Positions 25,710-34,315 of a stretch of DNA of 64,000 nt are shown piece after piece. Each line of letters begins with the position of its first letter. Positions within the stretch are counted from its first letter, which is position 1. Made by a program: the position numbers and the translations under genes. The notes under the pieces were generated by a model. That model was given only the letters and a program-made list of their open reading frames with translations. It searched no databases and was not told the origin of the DNA. Source of the DNA: Paenibacillus sp. FSL H8-0548 (GTDB lineage: Bacteria > Bacillota > Bacilli > Paenibacillales > Paenibacillaceae); NCBI RefSeq assembly GCF_038630985.1, contig NZ_CP152049.1, positions 5,352,501 to 5,416,500 of the forward strand. Reading direction: 5' to 3'.

Positions 25710-26993
25710 TTATAATTTTATTTCGATTGGATAATGAACCTTATAATGGACTGGTCGATCAAGTTTACGAAAAACTTCAAATGCAGTTACACCATCAATT
25801 TGTTCGTATAGATATACATCAGAATAATCTCGACTTGTAACTTTATTTACCGCTACAGATATAGAATAACTACCCTGCCGTAATGATATTGGAAAAGTAA
25901 ATCGAACATATTTTTTTTCGTTTGCTTTTATAGTAATCAAAGGAATCTTCTCATCAAACATCGTAGTACCAAATAAATCAACTCCAGTAATATCTCTCAC
26001 TAAAAAAGAGATATTAATGTTCTGTACATCGATATTAGACGATATCTCGCAGACTAATGTTCCCATTTCTCCAAATTCGTAAACTCTAGTTAGTTCAGAG
26101 TCTTCATTTTCCATGTATACGTTAGTAAACCGAACATCTCCTACACCATATCTAAAACTATCAGAACCTATTTTTTCTTTCTTACTAATAACATCATCCG
26201 AAGAGTCATTATTTTGAGAATCTTCTTCTATCACACTTTCGTTCATTTCTTCTCTTACCATAGCTAAATAGTAGTTTGTAATTTTTTCAGCTGTATCTTG
26301 CTCTATCAATTTACCATTCTTCATTAGAACTGCAGAGTTACACATTGATTTTATTGCATCAACAGAATGACTAACAAACAACAACGTAACTCCCTTATCT
26401 TTTAGTTGTCTCATTTTCGAAACACATTTAGCTTGAAATGCAACATCACCTACAGCTAATATTTCATCAATTATTAATATGTCAGGTTCCATATTAATTG
26501 CTACAGAAAAAGCAAGTCTTGCAAACATTCCACTTGAATAAGTCTTTACGGGTTGATCAATGTGATCCCCTATGTCAGCAAAAGACTCGATTTCAGCGAA
26601 TTTCTTCTCTACGGCGGCTTTACTTATACTATACATAGCTGCGTTTAAATAAACATTCTCTCTACCTGTAAATTCAGGATTAAAACCAGAACCCAATTCA
26701 AGTAACGCAACAACTTTTCCGTTTATCTCTATAGAACCTGAAGTAGGAGTAACAGTACCCGCAATAATTTGCAAAAGCGTCGATTTTCCTGAACCATTTT
26801 TGCCTACAATTCCAACAGTATCCCCTTTTTTTACCTCAAATGAAATGGAATCCAACGCATGAAACTCTTGATATCTTCCTTTATTCGATCTCTCAAAAAA
26901 ATCCCTTAGCCTATCAGTCGGTGAGTTATACATCTTATAAGATTTACATATCTGTTTTATATTTATAGCAATGTTATTAGATGACATCGGCAA
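25710..26993 (-). CDS. wzt: polysaccharide ABC exporter ATPase with C-terminal glycan-binding domain (Wzt type)
   Basis: This is a 427-aa protein. The ATPase part (1-245) has Walker A GKNGSGKST (about 63-71), signature YSSGMFARLAFS near 152, Walker B DILIIDEILAVGD near 174 and a switch His in FVSHSVDAI. Residues about 275-427 form a separate beta-rich domain like Wzt C-terminal domains, which recognise the capped non-reducing end of the glycan before export. That fits a methylated cap made by the gene downstream. TagH of teichoic acid export is the main alternative. It overlaps wzm by 17 bp. Confidence 0.9.
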   Translation of the reverse strand: MPMSSNNIAINIKQICKSYKMYNSPTDRLRDFFERSNKGRYQEFHALDSISFEVKKGDTVGIVGKNGSGKSTLLQIIAGTVTPTSGSIEINGKVVALLELGSGFNPEFTGRENVYLNAAMYSISKAAVEKKFAEIESFADIGDHIDQPVKTYSSGMFARLAFSVAINMEPDILIIDEILAVGDVAFQAKCVSKMRQLKDKGVTLLFVSHSVDAIKSMCNSAVLMKNGKLIEQDTAEKITNYYLAMVREEMNESVIEEDSQNNDSSDDVISKKEKIGSDSFRYGVGDVRFTNVYMENEDSELTRVYEFGEMGTLVCEISSNIDVQNINISFLVRDITGVDLFGTTMFDEKIPLITIKANEKKYVRFTFPISLRQGSYSISVAVNKVTSRDYSDVYLYEQIDGVTAFEVFRKLDRPVHYKVHYPIEIKL

Positions 26994-27801
26994 ATCCCTT
27001 CTTTAAAAAATTAAAAACAAATAAACCTATAACTAAAACAATTAGAGCAGTAAAACATGTTTGGAAATATAAAGATAGTGAAAACAACTGACCATTAATA
27101 AATATATCTCTATATAAAGTGATTATTGGGCTAATTGGATTAAATGCTAATATAAACCTAAATTTCTCCGGAATAACAGAAGCAGAGTAAAAAATTGGTG
27201 ACATATAGAATAGTATGTTTACTAATAATCCTACTATGTATACAAGATCCCTTAAATAAATCCCTAATGCTGCAACTAATAATGAGACCCCTAAAGATAA
27301 AATAACAATTGGCACTAATACTAATGGAGCAAAGATCAACACTCCATTTGGCGTGTCTAGAAACAAAAATTTCCCTAACACTAATAATAATAAGGAAAAC
27401 AAACTGTTTATAGCAGTCGACAATACAATGCTCGTTGGTAAAATTTCTAATTTAATGACTACCTTCTTTATATAGTTAGAGCTTTGAGTTAATATACCTA
27501 CTGACCTATTTACTGATTCTGCAAATAAATTAAAGGGAATTAATCCAGCAAAAATCATAAATGTATATAGCATATCGCTACTCTCTGTTACATTTCCCCA
27601 TCTCGACTTAAACACGATCACAAAAATGAAACTATAAACAGCAAGCATTAGTAAAGGTGCAATAAACGCCCAAACCACTCCTAAAAGAGATCCTTTATAT
27701 CTTTGCTGAAAGTCTCTTTTTGTAAACTCGAAAAGCAGGTTTTTCGAACTATACAATGAAGATAAATATCTTACTACTTTATTAATTAGATTTGTTTTCA
27801 T
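26977..27801 (-). CDS. wzm: polysaccharide ABC exporter permease (Wzm type)
   Basis: This 274-aa ABC-2 permease has about six membrane helices. The N-terminal FTKRDFQQRYKGSLLGVVWAF stretch is the amphipathic entry gate typical of Wzm/TagG proteins. It works with the overlapping Wzt ATPase to flip undecaprenyl-linked glycan across the membrane. GAGG lies about 6 nt before the ATG. It is the first gene of the minus-strand unit and has a promoter-like sequence about 90 bp upstream. Confidence 0.92.
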   Translation of the reverse strand: MKTNLINKVVRYLSSLYSSKNLLFEFTKRDFQQRYKGSLLGVVWAFIAPLLMLAVYSFIFVIVFKSRWGNVTESSDMLYTFMIFAGLIPFNLFAESVNRSVGILTQSSNYIKKVVIKLEILPTSIVLSTAINSLFSLLLLVLGKFLFLDTPNGVLIFAPLVLVPIVILSLGVSLLVAALGIYLRDLVYIVGLLVNILFYMSPIFYSASVIPEKFRFILAFNPISPIITLYRDIFINGQLFSLSLYFQTCFTALIVLVIGLFVFNFLKKGFADVI

Positions 27802-27887
27802 ATACTACCTCATGTGTTAAAATAGATTTTAAAAATACATTCATATGAACTATATACTCCTATTTATAATCGTTTAATACTTAGCTT

Positions 27888-27916
27888 TTTATATGTTAAC
27901 TATTTTAGTTATGCAA
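27888..27916 (-). promoter_or_regulatory. predicted promoter of the wzm-wzt glycan unit
   Basis: On the minus strand, -35 TTGCAT (27911-27916) and -10 TATAAA (27888-27893) have a 17-bp spacer. The spacer contains the palindrome AACTAAAATAGTT (27898-27910), a possible regulator site. Confidence 0.5.
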
Positions 27917-28078
27917 TTAAATTTCCCTTCTTTCAATTAGAATGATTCATTAGTTATGTTTTTTAGCACTACTGACCACAAAAAAGCTTATTCACATATG
28001 TAAAATCCTCGTTTCAATCACACATTTCTTCATGATGGTTTTTAATATATATTAAAATATTAAAATAGATCTTATCCG

Positions 28079-28189
28079 ATGAAAATGACCAGAGAATCAC
28101 TTAACATAGCTGTAGTCGCCCCTAGTTATATTACCAAAATTCCTCCCATATTCATACCTTATTCTACCCTACCACCAAATAATTTGTAG
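28079..28189 (+). pseudogene. possible remnant of a group 4 glycosyltransferase gene (5' end only)
   Basis: An ATG opens a 36-codon frame whose residues 9-23 read NIAVVAPSYITKIPP, the pattern of the first beta strand and loop of group 4 glycosyltransferases (IAVVAPsy...PP). The expected GYGG and E residues do not follow and the frame stops at 28187. No strong ribosome site is visible. The position at the edge of the AT-rich cassette fits a leftover from glycan-gene exchange. The similarity is short, so chance cannot be excluded. Confidence 0.35.
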
Positions 28190-28359
28190 AATCATTCCGA
28201 TTTTATCTCCATTTCGACAAATCCGCATATCCGACAAATTTGTAAACAACATACAATTCGCGCCTCTCTTATATAGTAATCTACTCTCTCATTTGCTAAA
28301 ATACAAAAAGAAGCAATAAGTTTCATATATACATAACTATGGATAAGGGGTACATACGA

Positions 28360-30621
28360 ATGAGTGCAAGAAACAAATCAAAAAGCAGTACAACGGCTGT
28401 TTCCGCTGATTTATCGCTTTGGAGGTGGCTAGGGACGATCGGTATCGCCCTATTTTTGGTTATTTTCCCTTATGAGAGAGGCTTGTTCAATGGTTTTGAA
28501 TTGAGCTTTGAAGGGCCCATTTATGGTGCTGTCATCTTTGGGCTTTTTTTGCTGCTCATAACTGCTGTCTACATTTTTCGCGGCCCACAGCTTCATAGCT
28601 ATCGTGGTATTTTGACAGTTTTCGTCATGCTCCTTCCTTTCATTTATTGGCTTTCTTCCTTTCAAGCCGTATCGAGCTACTACGCCAAGTTTATGGTTCT
28701 TGTCTTCTTCCTGCTCGCCACTCTCTTTATCAGTGGCCTTTATTTTGCTGAATCCAAGCTTTCCAGAAAAACGATTGAATACGCGCTTATGCTCTCCTCT
28801 TATTTAATCGTTATTTTTGGCCTGCTTAATCTGTTTGGACAACTGTATTACAGAGACGCGCTATGGCTTGCCCATGATGGTTATCGCCTTGCCTCTGTCT
28901 TTCAATATTCAAATACGTATGCTGGCTTTTTAGTCGGAATCTTTCTAGTCAGCCTTTATTATGCGGTCCATTGCGTGCGTCCATCTGCAAAAATTGTCCA
29001 TGCCGCTATGCTAGTGCCAATTTGGATTTCATTTATGTTTACTTACTCACGCGGAGCTATTGTCTTTATTCCTGTTATTGTACTCATTATTCTGCCTTTT
29101 TTACGCTTATCGAAACAAATTGCATATCTGGTATTTATGGTGTTATCCATCATCGTATCCATGGCTATTTTAGGAAAGCTCACAACTATTGCTGATGCTA
29201 TTGCCGCCCTGGTACAACCGACTGAATTGAAAGCTCAAACACCGATCTCCTTATTCAGCTCTTTGCCGCTGCAAGGCTGGGGCCTCCTGCTCCTCGGTAT
29301 GTTGATCACTACTGGACTGATTCTACTCTATCATGCCAAGGCAGATGGGTTTCTAGAGCGTAAACTTGCAAAGCTCTCTGCTAACAAATGGTCTTTCGCA
29401 GCCGTACCTGTAATTGCTATTATTCTAGCAGCTGCAGCAGCAGGCAGCCTGCTTGGCAGCAGCGCTATTCGCGGCTTGCTCCCAGATAAGATTGCTGTAC
29501 GCTTCGAAAATATTAATTTACAACAGCACAGCGTGCAAGAGCGATTAACCTTTTACAAAGACGGTCTTCACGTAGCTGCAGATTATCCTCTGCTTGGCGG
29601 CGGCGGCGGCGCTTGGCAGGCTATGTTTGAGCAATATCAGAACAATCCTTATTGGAGCAGGCAAGCTCATAGCTTCATTGTTCAGACTTTGGTAGAAAGC
29701 GGCTGGATTGGATTAATTACATTGATTGCTCTACTTGCTTTTGTATATGCATTGTACATTCGATTATACATTCGTCACCCTGAACTAAGAGGCAGTCATT
29801 TCATCTTTTTTATACTATCCTTGTCACTGCTGCTTCATAGCACAATCGATTTCGATATGAGCTACATTTATATTATCTCTCTCTTATTTATATCGCTTGG
29901 CTGCATGCTAGCTCCTTACAGCAGCAAGCTTGTCATTGAGCGCTTCAAAGATAAGAACAAATTAACCTGGGATAAGGCTGCATTCCCAGCTATTCTTGGA
30001 CTTCTATCTTTAGTTCTAATCGTCATTGCCATCCGAGGAAACAGCGGAGTTCAAAAATACGATAAGGTGTATGATTTAGCCGTACAGCAGCAAACATCAC
30101 TCGATAAGCTTCTTCCTTTACTCGATGATGCGATCAAAGTGTCACCTAAAAATTCCACCTTCACTTTAACGAAGGCCAATTGGCTCGAGCAAGCCTATAC
30201 ACAAACATCATCAGCCGATTGGCTTGAGCAAGCCATAAGCACAGTCAACGAAGCTAGAAAATTTGATTCCTATAATCGAGGCCTTCTCATGTCGCAATAT
30301 CGCCTTTTACAGGAAACAGGACTTTTTGAGGAATCTCTTTCCGTTATTGATGAAGGCGTTGAGAAATTCCCTTGGGATATCAACCTTTATCAGGCTGCCG
30401 TAACGTCCTATGTTAAGGCTCATCAGACGGCTCTTACGGAACAAAATGTCGCAAAAGCAAATGAGTATGAGCAGCGTGTTAATGAGCTGACAGATGAGAT
30501 TACAAGAAGAATCGAGCAGCTTGCTGCCTTACCGGCTGAGCAGCTGCAAGGGCGTGACTTTGCTTTCACCCCAGATATAGAGGAAGCCATTGCTCAATTC
30601 GAGCTGGCAATGACCAAATAA
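28360..30621 (+). CDS. O-antigen-ligase-type membrane protein with C-terminal TPR region
   Basis: This 753-aa protein has roughly 12-14 membrane helices (about 15-560), a large extracellular loop containing RQAHSFIVQTLVESGWIGL (about 445-463) with the conserved ligase His, and a C-terminal soluble part (about 580-753) of helical TPR-like repeats. This is the plan of WaaL/WsfB enzymes that move finished glycan from undecaprenyl phosphate to an acceptor, which in Geobacillus and Paenibacillus S-layer systems is the S-layer protein. The ATG at 28360 is favoured because AAGGGG lies about 9 nt upstream. It is divergent from the exporter and returns to the window's usual base composition. Confidence 0.88.
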   Translation: MSARNKSKSSTTAVSADLSLWRWLGTIGIALFLVIFPYERGLFNGFELSFEGPIYGAVIFGLFLLLITAVYIFRGPQLHSYRGILTVFVMLLPFIYWLSSFQAVSSYYAKFMVLVFFLLATLFISGLYFAESKLSRKTIEYALMLSSYLIVIFGLLNLFGQLYYRDALWLAHDGYRLASVFQYSNTYAGFLVGIFLVSLYYAVHCVRPSAKIVHAAMLVPIWISFMFTYSRGAIVFIPVIVLIILPFLRLSKQIAYLVFMVLSIIVSMAILGKLTTIADAIAALVQPTELKAQTPISLFSSLPLQGWGLLLLGMLITTGLILLYHAKADGFLERKLAKLSANKWSFAAVPVIAIILAAAAAGSLLGSSAIRGLLPDKIAVRFENINLQQHSVQERLTFYKDGLHVAADYPLLGGGGGAWQAMFEQYQNNPYWSRQAHSFIVQTLVESGWIGLITLIALLAFVYALYIRLYIRHPELRGSHFIFFILSLSLLLHSTIDFDMSYIYIISLLFISLGCMLAPYSSKLVIERFKDKNKLTWDKAAFPAILGLLSLVLIVIAIRGNSGVQKYDKVYDLAVQQQTSLDKLLPLLDDAIKVSPKNSTFTLTKANWLEQAYTQTSSADWLEQAISTVNEARKFDSYNRGLLMSQYRLLQETGLFEESLSVIDEGVEKFPWDINLYQAAVTSYVKAHQTALTEQNVAKANEYEQRVNELTDEITRRIEQLAALPAEQLQGRDFAFTPDIEEAIAQFELAMTK

Positions 30622-30797
30622 TTATATTAATTTCACTACCATTTTCAATTGACTGCTCGCAGGCACTTTTTTCGTGCCCAGCGTGCAGTCTTTCTTTTTT
30701 TCATTCCGTTTTATGGCATGTTTTATGGTTTGCAGGAATAAATAGCATAAGAACGTTCTGAACGATCATGTCTAATATAGCCGGAAGGAGTAGACTA

Positions 30798-31811
30798 TTG
30801 AAACGAGAGCGGAAGCCAAAATGGTCCTTTGTCGTGCTGCGTGGCGCAGACAAAACCGTAAAACAGTTTCACGTCTCAAAACGCTCGGTATTCGCAGCAC
30901 CTACAGCAGCGTTGCTTGCGGTTACGGGATGTTTCGGTGGACTCCACTTGAAGTCCACTTATGAGCTTCACCAATTGGAAGAACAATTAACGAGACAGGA
31001 CGCTCAGTTCACCCAAACCGTAGCTGCAAAAAATGAAGCAATCCTCTCCTTGCAGGAAGAAATCATTGAGCTCATTGAGCAGGCTGCCGATGTGGAGCAA
31101 AGAGTGAATGACCTGCAGCAGCTCGAGCAAAAACTCCAGCAATTTATTGAAAGCTACGGAAGCAGAATAGCTCCCTCTGCCTATCAGATAGAGGGACAGA
31201 AAAAGGAGCCTTCCCTGCCTGCACTCCCAAACATCGCACCTATACCAAGCTTCTTAACCGCTGCCAAGATAGATTCCAAGCAGTATGCTCAAATGGCACA
31301 AAAAACAAACCTCAGTCTAGCTTCTCTTCAGCGAATGATCCGGACTATGGAGGAATCAATGACGGTTACGCTGGAGCTGGCCAAAGCAACTCGTTCCTCT
31401 GTAGATGGCTATCCGTCTTTCTGGCCTACACGCTCCAGAATGCTCACCTCTGGATTTGGCTATCGAAGTGATCCCTTTACCGGGCGCTCCACCTTTCATG
31501 CCGGCATCGACATCACAGGCAAGCTCAACGACCCCGTATTCAGCGCTGCCGACGGGCTAGTAGCTGAAACTGGCTATAATCGTTCACATGGCAACTATAT
31601 CATCATAGACCACCCTAATGACCTACAGAGCGCCTACATGCATTTGAGCCAGATAGAAGCTATAGAAGGTGATACTGTTGTCCGAGGAGAGAAATTAGGA
31701 CTACTCGGCTCCAGCGGTAGAAGCACCGGTCCACATTTACATTTTCAAATTATGCAAAAGAACGAGCCTACTCAGCCATTAAAATTTTTGGCGCTTATAA
31801 AGGAGGATTAA
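30798..31811 (+). CDS. M23 family metallopeptidase, membrane-anchored
   Basis: This 337-aa protein has a basic N-terminus, one membrane helix (about 32-50), a coiled coil (about 55-125), a linker and a C-terminal LytM/M23 domain (about 215-330). The zinc and catalytic residues appear in TFHAGIDI (with HxxxxD) and GPHLHFQ (HxH). It cuts peptidoglycan cross-bridges or stem peptides outside the membrane. The TTG at 30798 is chosen because AAGGAG is 7 nt upstream; the ATG at 30768 has no site. A bactofilin gene follows after 6 bp, a pairing known from cell-shape systems such as BacM-LmdC and CcmA-Csd. Confidence 0.9.
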   Translation: MKRERKPKWSFVVLRGADKTVKQFHVSKRSVFAAPTAALLAVTGCFGGLHLKSTYELHQLEEQLTRQDAQFTQTVAAKNEAILSLQEEIIELIEQAADVEQRVNDLQQLEQKLQQFIESYGSRIAPSAYQIEGQKKEPSLPALPNIAPIPSFLTAAKIDSKQYAQMAQKTNLSLASLQRMIRTMEESMTVTLELAKATRSSVDGYPSFWPTRSRMLTSGFGYRSDPFTGRSTFHAGIDITGKLNDPVFSAADGLVAETGYNRSHGNYIIIDHPNDLQSAYMHLSQIEAIEGDTVVRGEKLGLLGSSGRSTGPHLHFQIMQKNEPTQPLKFLALIKED

Positions 31812-31817
31812 GTCATA

Positions 31818-32261
31818 ATGTTTAAAGAAAACAAACGGCACTCAGTAACGGACAGCTTAATTGGAAAAGACACGGTTTTCGAGGGAAAAATGAGCTGCGA
31901 TGCAAGTCTTCGAATTGAAGGAGAATACCGTGGCGATATTGATTGCAAGTCAGATGTTGTTATCGGGGAATGCGGCATAGCGCTCTCAAATATTAAAGCA
32001 AGGAATGTCACTGTGGCTGGTAAAGTATTTGGAGATATTGTAACGAGCGGCCGCCTCATCATTACCTCCTCTGGGCAATTGACAGGCACTCTCACAGCGT
32101 GCTCTCTAATCATTCAAGATGGGGGCTCCTTTAATGGCATGTGTCATATGGAGCAAACCGATATCGCAAAACATACGCTTACAGAGACAGATAAGCCTAG
32201 TCTACAAGGCAAGGAGATCAACCACAAGGAAACGAAAGAGAAGTCGCGTCAAGCCGGGTAA
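31818..32261 (+). CDS. bactofilin (polymer-forming cytoskeletal protein)
   Basis: This 147-aa protein has a core (about 12-115) of short repeating beta strands (SLIGKDTVFEGKMSC, IEGEYRGDIDCKSDVVIG, VAGKVFGDIVTSGRL), the bactofilin beta-helix pattern. A polar, disordered C-tail follows. Bactofilins form filaments on the inner membrane face and recruit or confine wall enzymes. The AAGGAGG site (about 31799-31805) lies close upstream, overlapping the end of the peptidase gene. Its likely partner is the M23 peptidase just before it. A double-hairpin repeat and a terminator follow directly. Confidence 0.9.
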   Translation: MFKENKRHSVTDSLIGKDTVFEGKMSCDASLRIEGEYRGDIDCKSDVVIGECGIALSNIKARNVTVAGKVFGDIVTSGRLIITSSGQLTGTLTACSLIIQDGGSFNGMCHMEQTDIAKHTLTETDKPSLQGKEINHKETKEKSRQAG

Positions 32262-32263
32262 CA

Positions 32264-32361
32264 AGGTGAAACGGCTGTCGCCGTCCTTTGGCGGCGCCTG
32301 CGCGTTTCATTTCCAGAAATATAGAGAAAGTATGGCGAAATGATATACTTTCCTATATTTT
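32264..32361 (+). repeat. dispersed double-hairpin module, copy 2
   Basis: The copy starts AAGGTGAAACGGCTGTCGCC two bases after the bactofilin stop and ends TTTCCTATATTTT. Both hairpins are intact: GAAACG/CGTTTC with inner GGCGGC pairing, and AAATATAG/CTATATTT with inner AAAGTAT/ATACTTT. The strong terminator follows at once. Confidence 0.85.
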
Positions 32362-32363
32362 CA

Positions 32364-32424
32364 TAAAAAAGCCGTTCAGCTGCTGACCAGCTTCCGAAGA
32401 AGCAGCAGCCCGAACGGCTTTCTA
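32364..32424. terminator. bidirectional terminator between bactofilin and the ABC-2 permease
   Basis: The long stem AAAGCCGTTC / GAACGGCTTT with inner GCTGCT / AGCAGC pairing lies between convergent genes. An A-run before the stem serves the minus-strand permease gene. Confidence 0.85.
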
Positions 32425-32438
32425 CTGCAAATTGCTAT

Positions 32439-33233
32439 TTAAGAAGCGACGTCGCGTTTATTGAATATATACCACGTCAAAGCGATGAAGATGACATAAT
32501 AAACGGCTAACACACCAAGAGAGAAGCCTAAAGTCATCCCTTCCCGCATTGGGAAGCCATCTAAATATTGCGTAAGATTCAAATGAATAAACAATAAATA
32601 ATCAATCCACTTGTAATCAAGCATCGCGATTAAAGCGACAAAGCTGTTAACGCCAAGCAAGAGAAACAGTGCCATCCCAATGGCAAGTCCACTGCTGCGG
32701 AAAATGGTAGACAGCATAAACGCCAGTGTAACTGTGACTACGAGTGAAATTAACGTTAAGCCATAATATTTGAGCATATACATGACCGGACTCGTTATTT
32801 CCTCGCTAATGAAGCTTGGCTTTATCTCGGGATCTGCATTAATTCCAAAGCATATCCAGTTGACGAGAATTGTACTTCCAAATAATAAAATCGCGAGCAG
32901 AATTGCAAACAGCATAATGGAAATATATTTGGACAATAGTATTTTCGAACGCGACCATGGACGTATAAGCAGCAGCTTGATCGTCCCGCTTGTGAATTCC
33001 TCTGCGACACCGCCAGCCGCGATGACCACTGTAAATATCGTAACTAATAGAAACAATATCGAGGATTCCAAAAACGCGACATCCCACATAGAGGAATCTC
33101 TGCCTCCGAAGATAAGCCACATAATCGATATCGCCAATACGAGCAGCAATAAAATTCCCGACATTACCCAAGTACGAGGACGACGGTAAATTTTCATATT
33201 CTCATTTTGTATAAGCGGTAAAAAATTAACCAA
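32439..33233 (-). CDS. ABC-2 type transporter permease
   Basis: This 264-aa protein has six membrane helices and the layout of BcrB/NatB-type permeases (short cytoplasmic N-terminus IQNENMKIYRRPRTW, then helices near 17-40, 60-80, 105-130, 160-185, 190-215, 235-255). It overlaps the upstream ATPase gene by 8 bp and forms a two-gene exporter. The substrate cannot be read; relatives confer resistance to bacitracin or other peptides, or export sodium. Confidence 0.88.
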   Translation of the reverse strand: MVNFLPLIQNENMKIYRRPRTWVMSGILLLLVLAISIMWLIFGGRDSSMWDVAFLESSILFLLVTIFTVVIAAGGVAEEFTSGTIKLLLIRPWSRSKILLSKYISIMLFAILLAILLFGSTILVNWICFGINADPEIKPSFISEEITSPVMYMLKYYGLTLISLVVTVTLAFMLSTIFRSSGLAIGMALFLLLGVNSFVALIAMLDYKWIDYLLFIHLNLTQYLDGFPMREGMTLGFSLGVLAVYYVIFIALTWYIFNKRDVAS

Positions 33234-34146
33234 TTCGTTCCCCTCCTGTCACTTCTAAAAACTGATCTTCCAACGTTTTCACCTGTGCACGAATACCATA
33301 CACTTTGATCCCTGCAGCTACTAGAGAAGCATTAATAGCAGCTATGCTCTCCTTGTCGGCGTCTACAGCGATCGAATTCTCACCCGCAAGCACTCCTGAA
33401 ACGCCCGCAGCGAATAATATATCCAGCGCATTGTGCGTGCGATCAACCTCTATGAGTACACGATTATTTACTTTGTCTGCATGCTCGCCACGAATATTTC
33501 GGACATCAATCAGCTTGCCGTTTTGAATAATGGCAACACGGTCGCACATAAGCTCCATTTCAGATAAAAGGTGACTGGATACAAAGACCGCAATACCTTC
33601 CTCCTTGGATAGCAAACGCAAGTAATCACGAAGCTCACGTATGCCAGCTGGATCTAGACCATTTGTAGGCTCATCCAAAATCAACAACTGCGGCTTATGT
33701 AAGATCGCCTGTGCAACACCCAGGCGCTGACGCATGCCGAGAGAGTAGGTTTTGACCTTATCGTGAATACGGCCTTCAAGACCAACAAGCTTCACTACCT
33801 CATGCACACGGTGCTCTGTAATTCCTGAAATCATACGTGCATAATGAATTAAATTATCGTAGCCGCTCAAATATTTATACATTTCAGGGTTTTCTACAAT
33901 AGCGCCTACTTGACGGATAGCCTTCTCGTACTGCTTTGTGATGCTGTATCCGCCTATCGTTATTTCTCCTGCTGTCAGCGACATTAAGCCCACCATCATC
34001 CGAATGGTAGTCGTTTTTCCCGAACCGTTCGGGCCAAGAAAACCAAATACTTCTCCAAGCGGCAAATCTAACGATAACTGATCGATAATCGTTCTTTTGC
34101 CGATTTTCTTCGTAACATTTTGCAATTTAACTATAGGTTGCTCCAT
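33226..34146 (-). CDS. ABC transporter ATP-binding protein (bacitracin/antibiotic-type)
   Basis: This 306-aa protein has Walker A GPNGSGKTT (about 38-46), Q-loop AIVENPEMY, signature YSLGMRQRLG near 132, Walker B LLILDEPTNGLDP near 152 and switch His in SSHLLSEM. A C-terminal extension of about 90 residues is typical of the BcrA group. The start is the ATG at 34146, with GGAGGGAAATAG before it. A TATAAT -10 lies upstream without a clear -35. Its partner permease overlaps at the 3' end. Confidence 0.92.
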   Translation of the reverse strand: MEQPIVKLQNVTKKIGKRTIIDQLSLDLPLGEVFGFLGPNGSGKTTTIRMMVGLMSLTAGEITIGGYSITKQYEKAIRQVGAIVENPEMYKYLSGYDNLIHYARMISGITEHRVHEVVKLVGLEGRIHDKVKTYSLGMRQRLGVAQAILHKPQLLILDEPTNGLDPAGIRELRDYLRLLSKEEGIAVFVSSHLLSEMELMCDRVAIIQNGKLIDVRNIRGEHADKVNNRVLIEVDRTHNALDILFAAGVSGVLAGENSIAVDADKESIAAINASLVAAGIKVYGIRAQVKTLEDQFLEVTGGERIG

Positions 34147-34216
34147 GTCTATTTCCCTCCTCCAAAAATCCAAACCTTATTCATTATAAACGATTCAGGA
34201 AACAATTGGTAGTTGC

Positions 34217-34315
34217 AAGGTGAAACGGCTGTTGCCGCCCTATGGCGGCGCTGCGCGTTTCATTCCGGAGAAATATAGAGATAGTATGGCGAGAGGATAT
34301 ACTTTCCTATATTTC
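34217..34315 (+). repeat. dispersed double-hairpin module, copy 3
   Basis: A full copy from AAGGTGAAACGGCTG to CTATATTTC lies between the ABC ATPase gene and the 95-aa gene. Changes relative to the other copies are partly compensated: the inner stem of hairpin I reads GCCGCCC / GGCGGC, so pairing is kept. Confidence 0.85.

Larger units (their letters stand above)
27802..28359. other. AT-rich divergent intergenic region
   Basis: This gap separates the minus-strand export/glycan genes from the plus-strand ligase gene. It holds the wzm promoter (27888-27916) and a 36-codon fragment that reads like the start of a glycosyltransferase (28079-28189). It also contains the ligase gene's upstream region, for which I found no convincing promoter. 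The remainder shows no gene or RNA I can recognise. Confidence 0.6.

Noticed and set aside
25710..27801. TagGH teichoic-acid exporter
   Set aside because: Possible by fold, but the surrounding rml genes, priming transferase, methyltransferase fusion and ligase fit a Wzm/Wzt glycan exporter better; no teichoic-acid polymerase genes are present.
27802..28359. Small RNA or second MITE in the AT-rich gap
   Set aside because: No inverted ends, no repeat shared with other parts of the window and no strong hairpin with a T-run.
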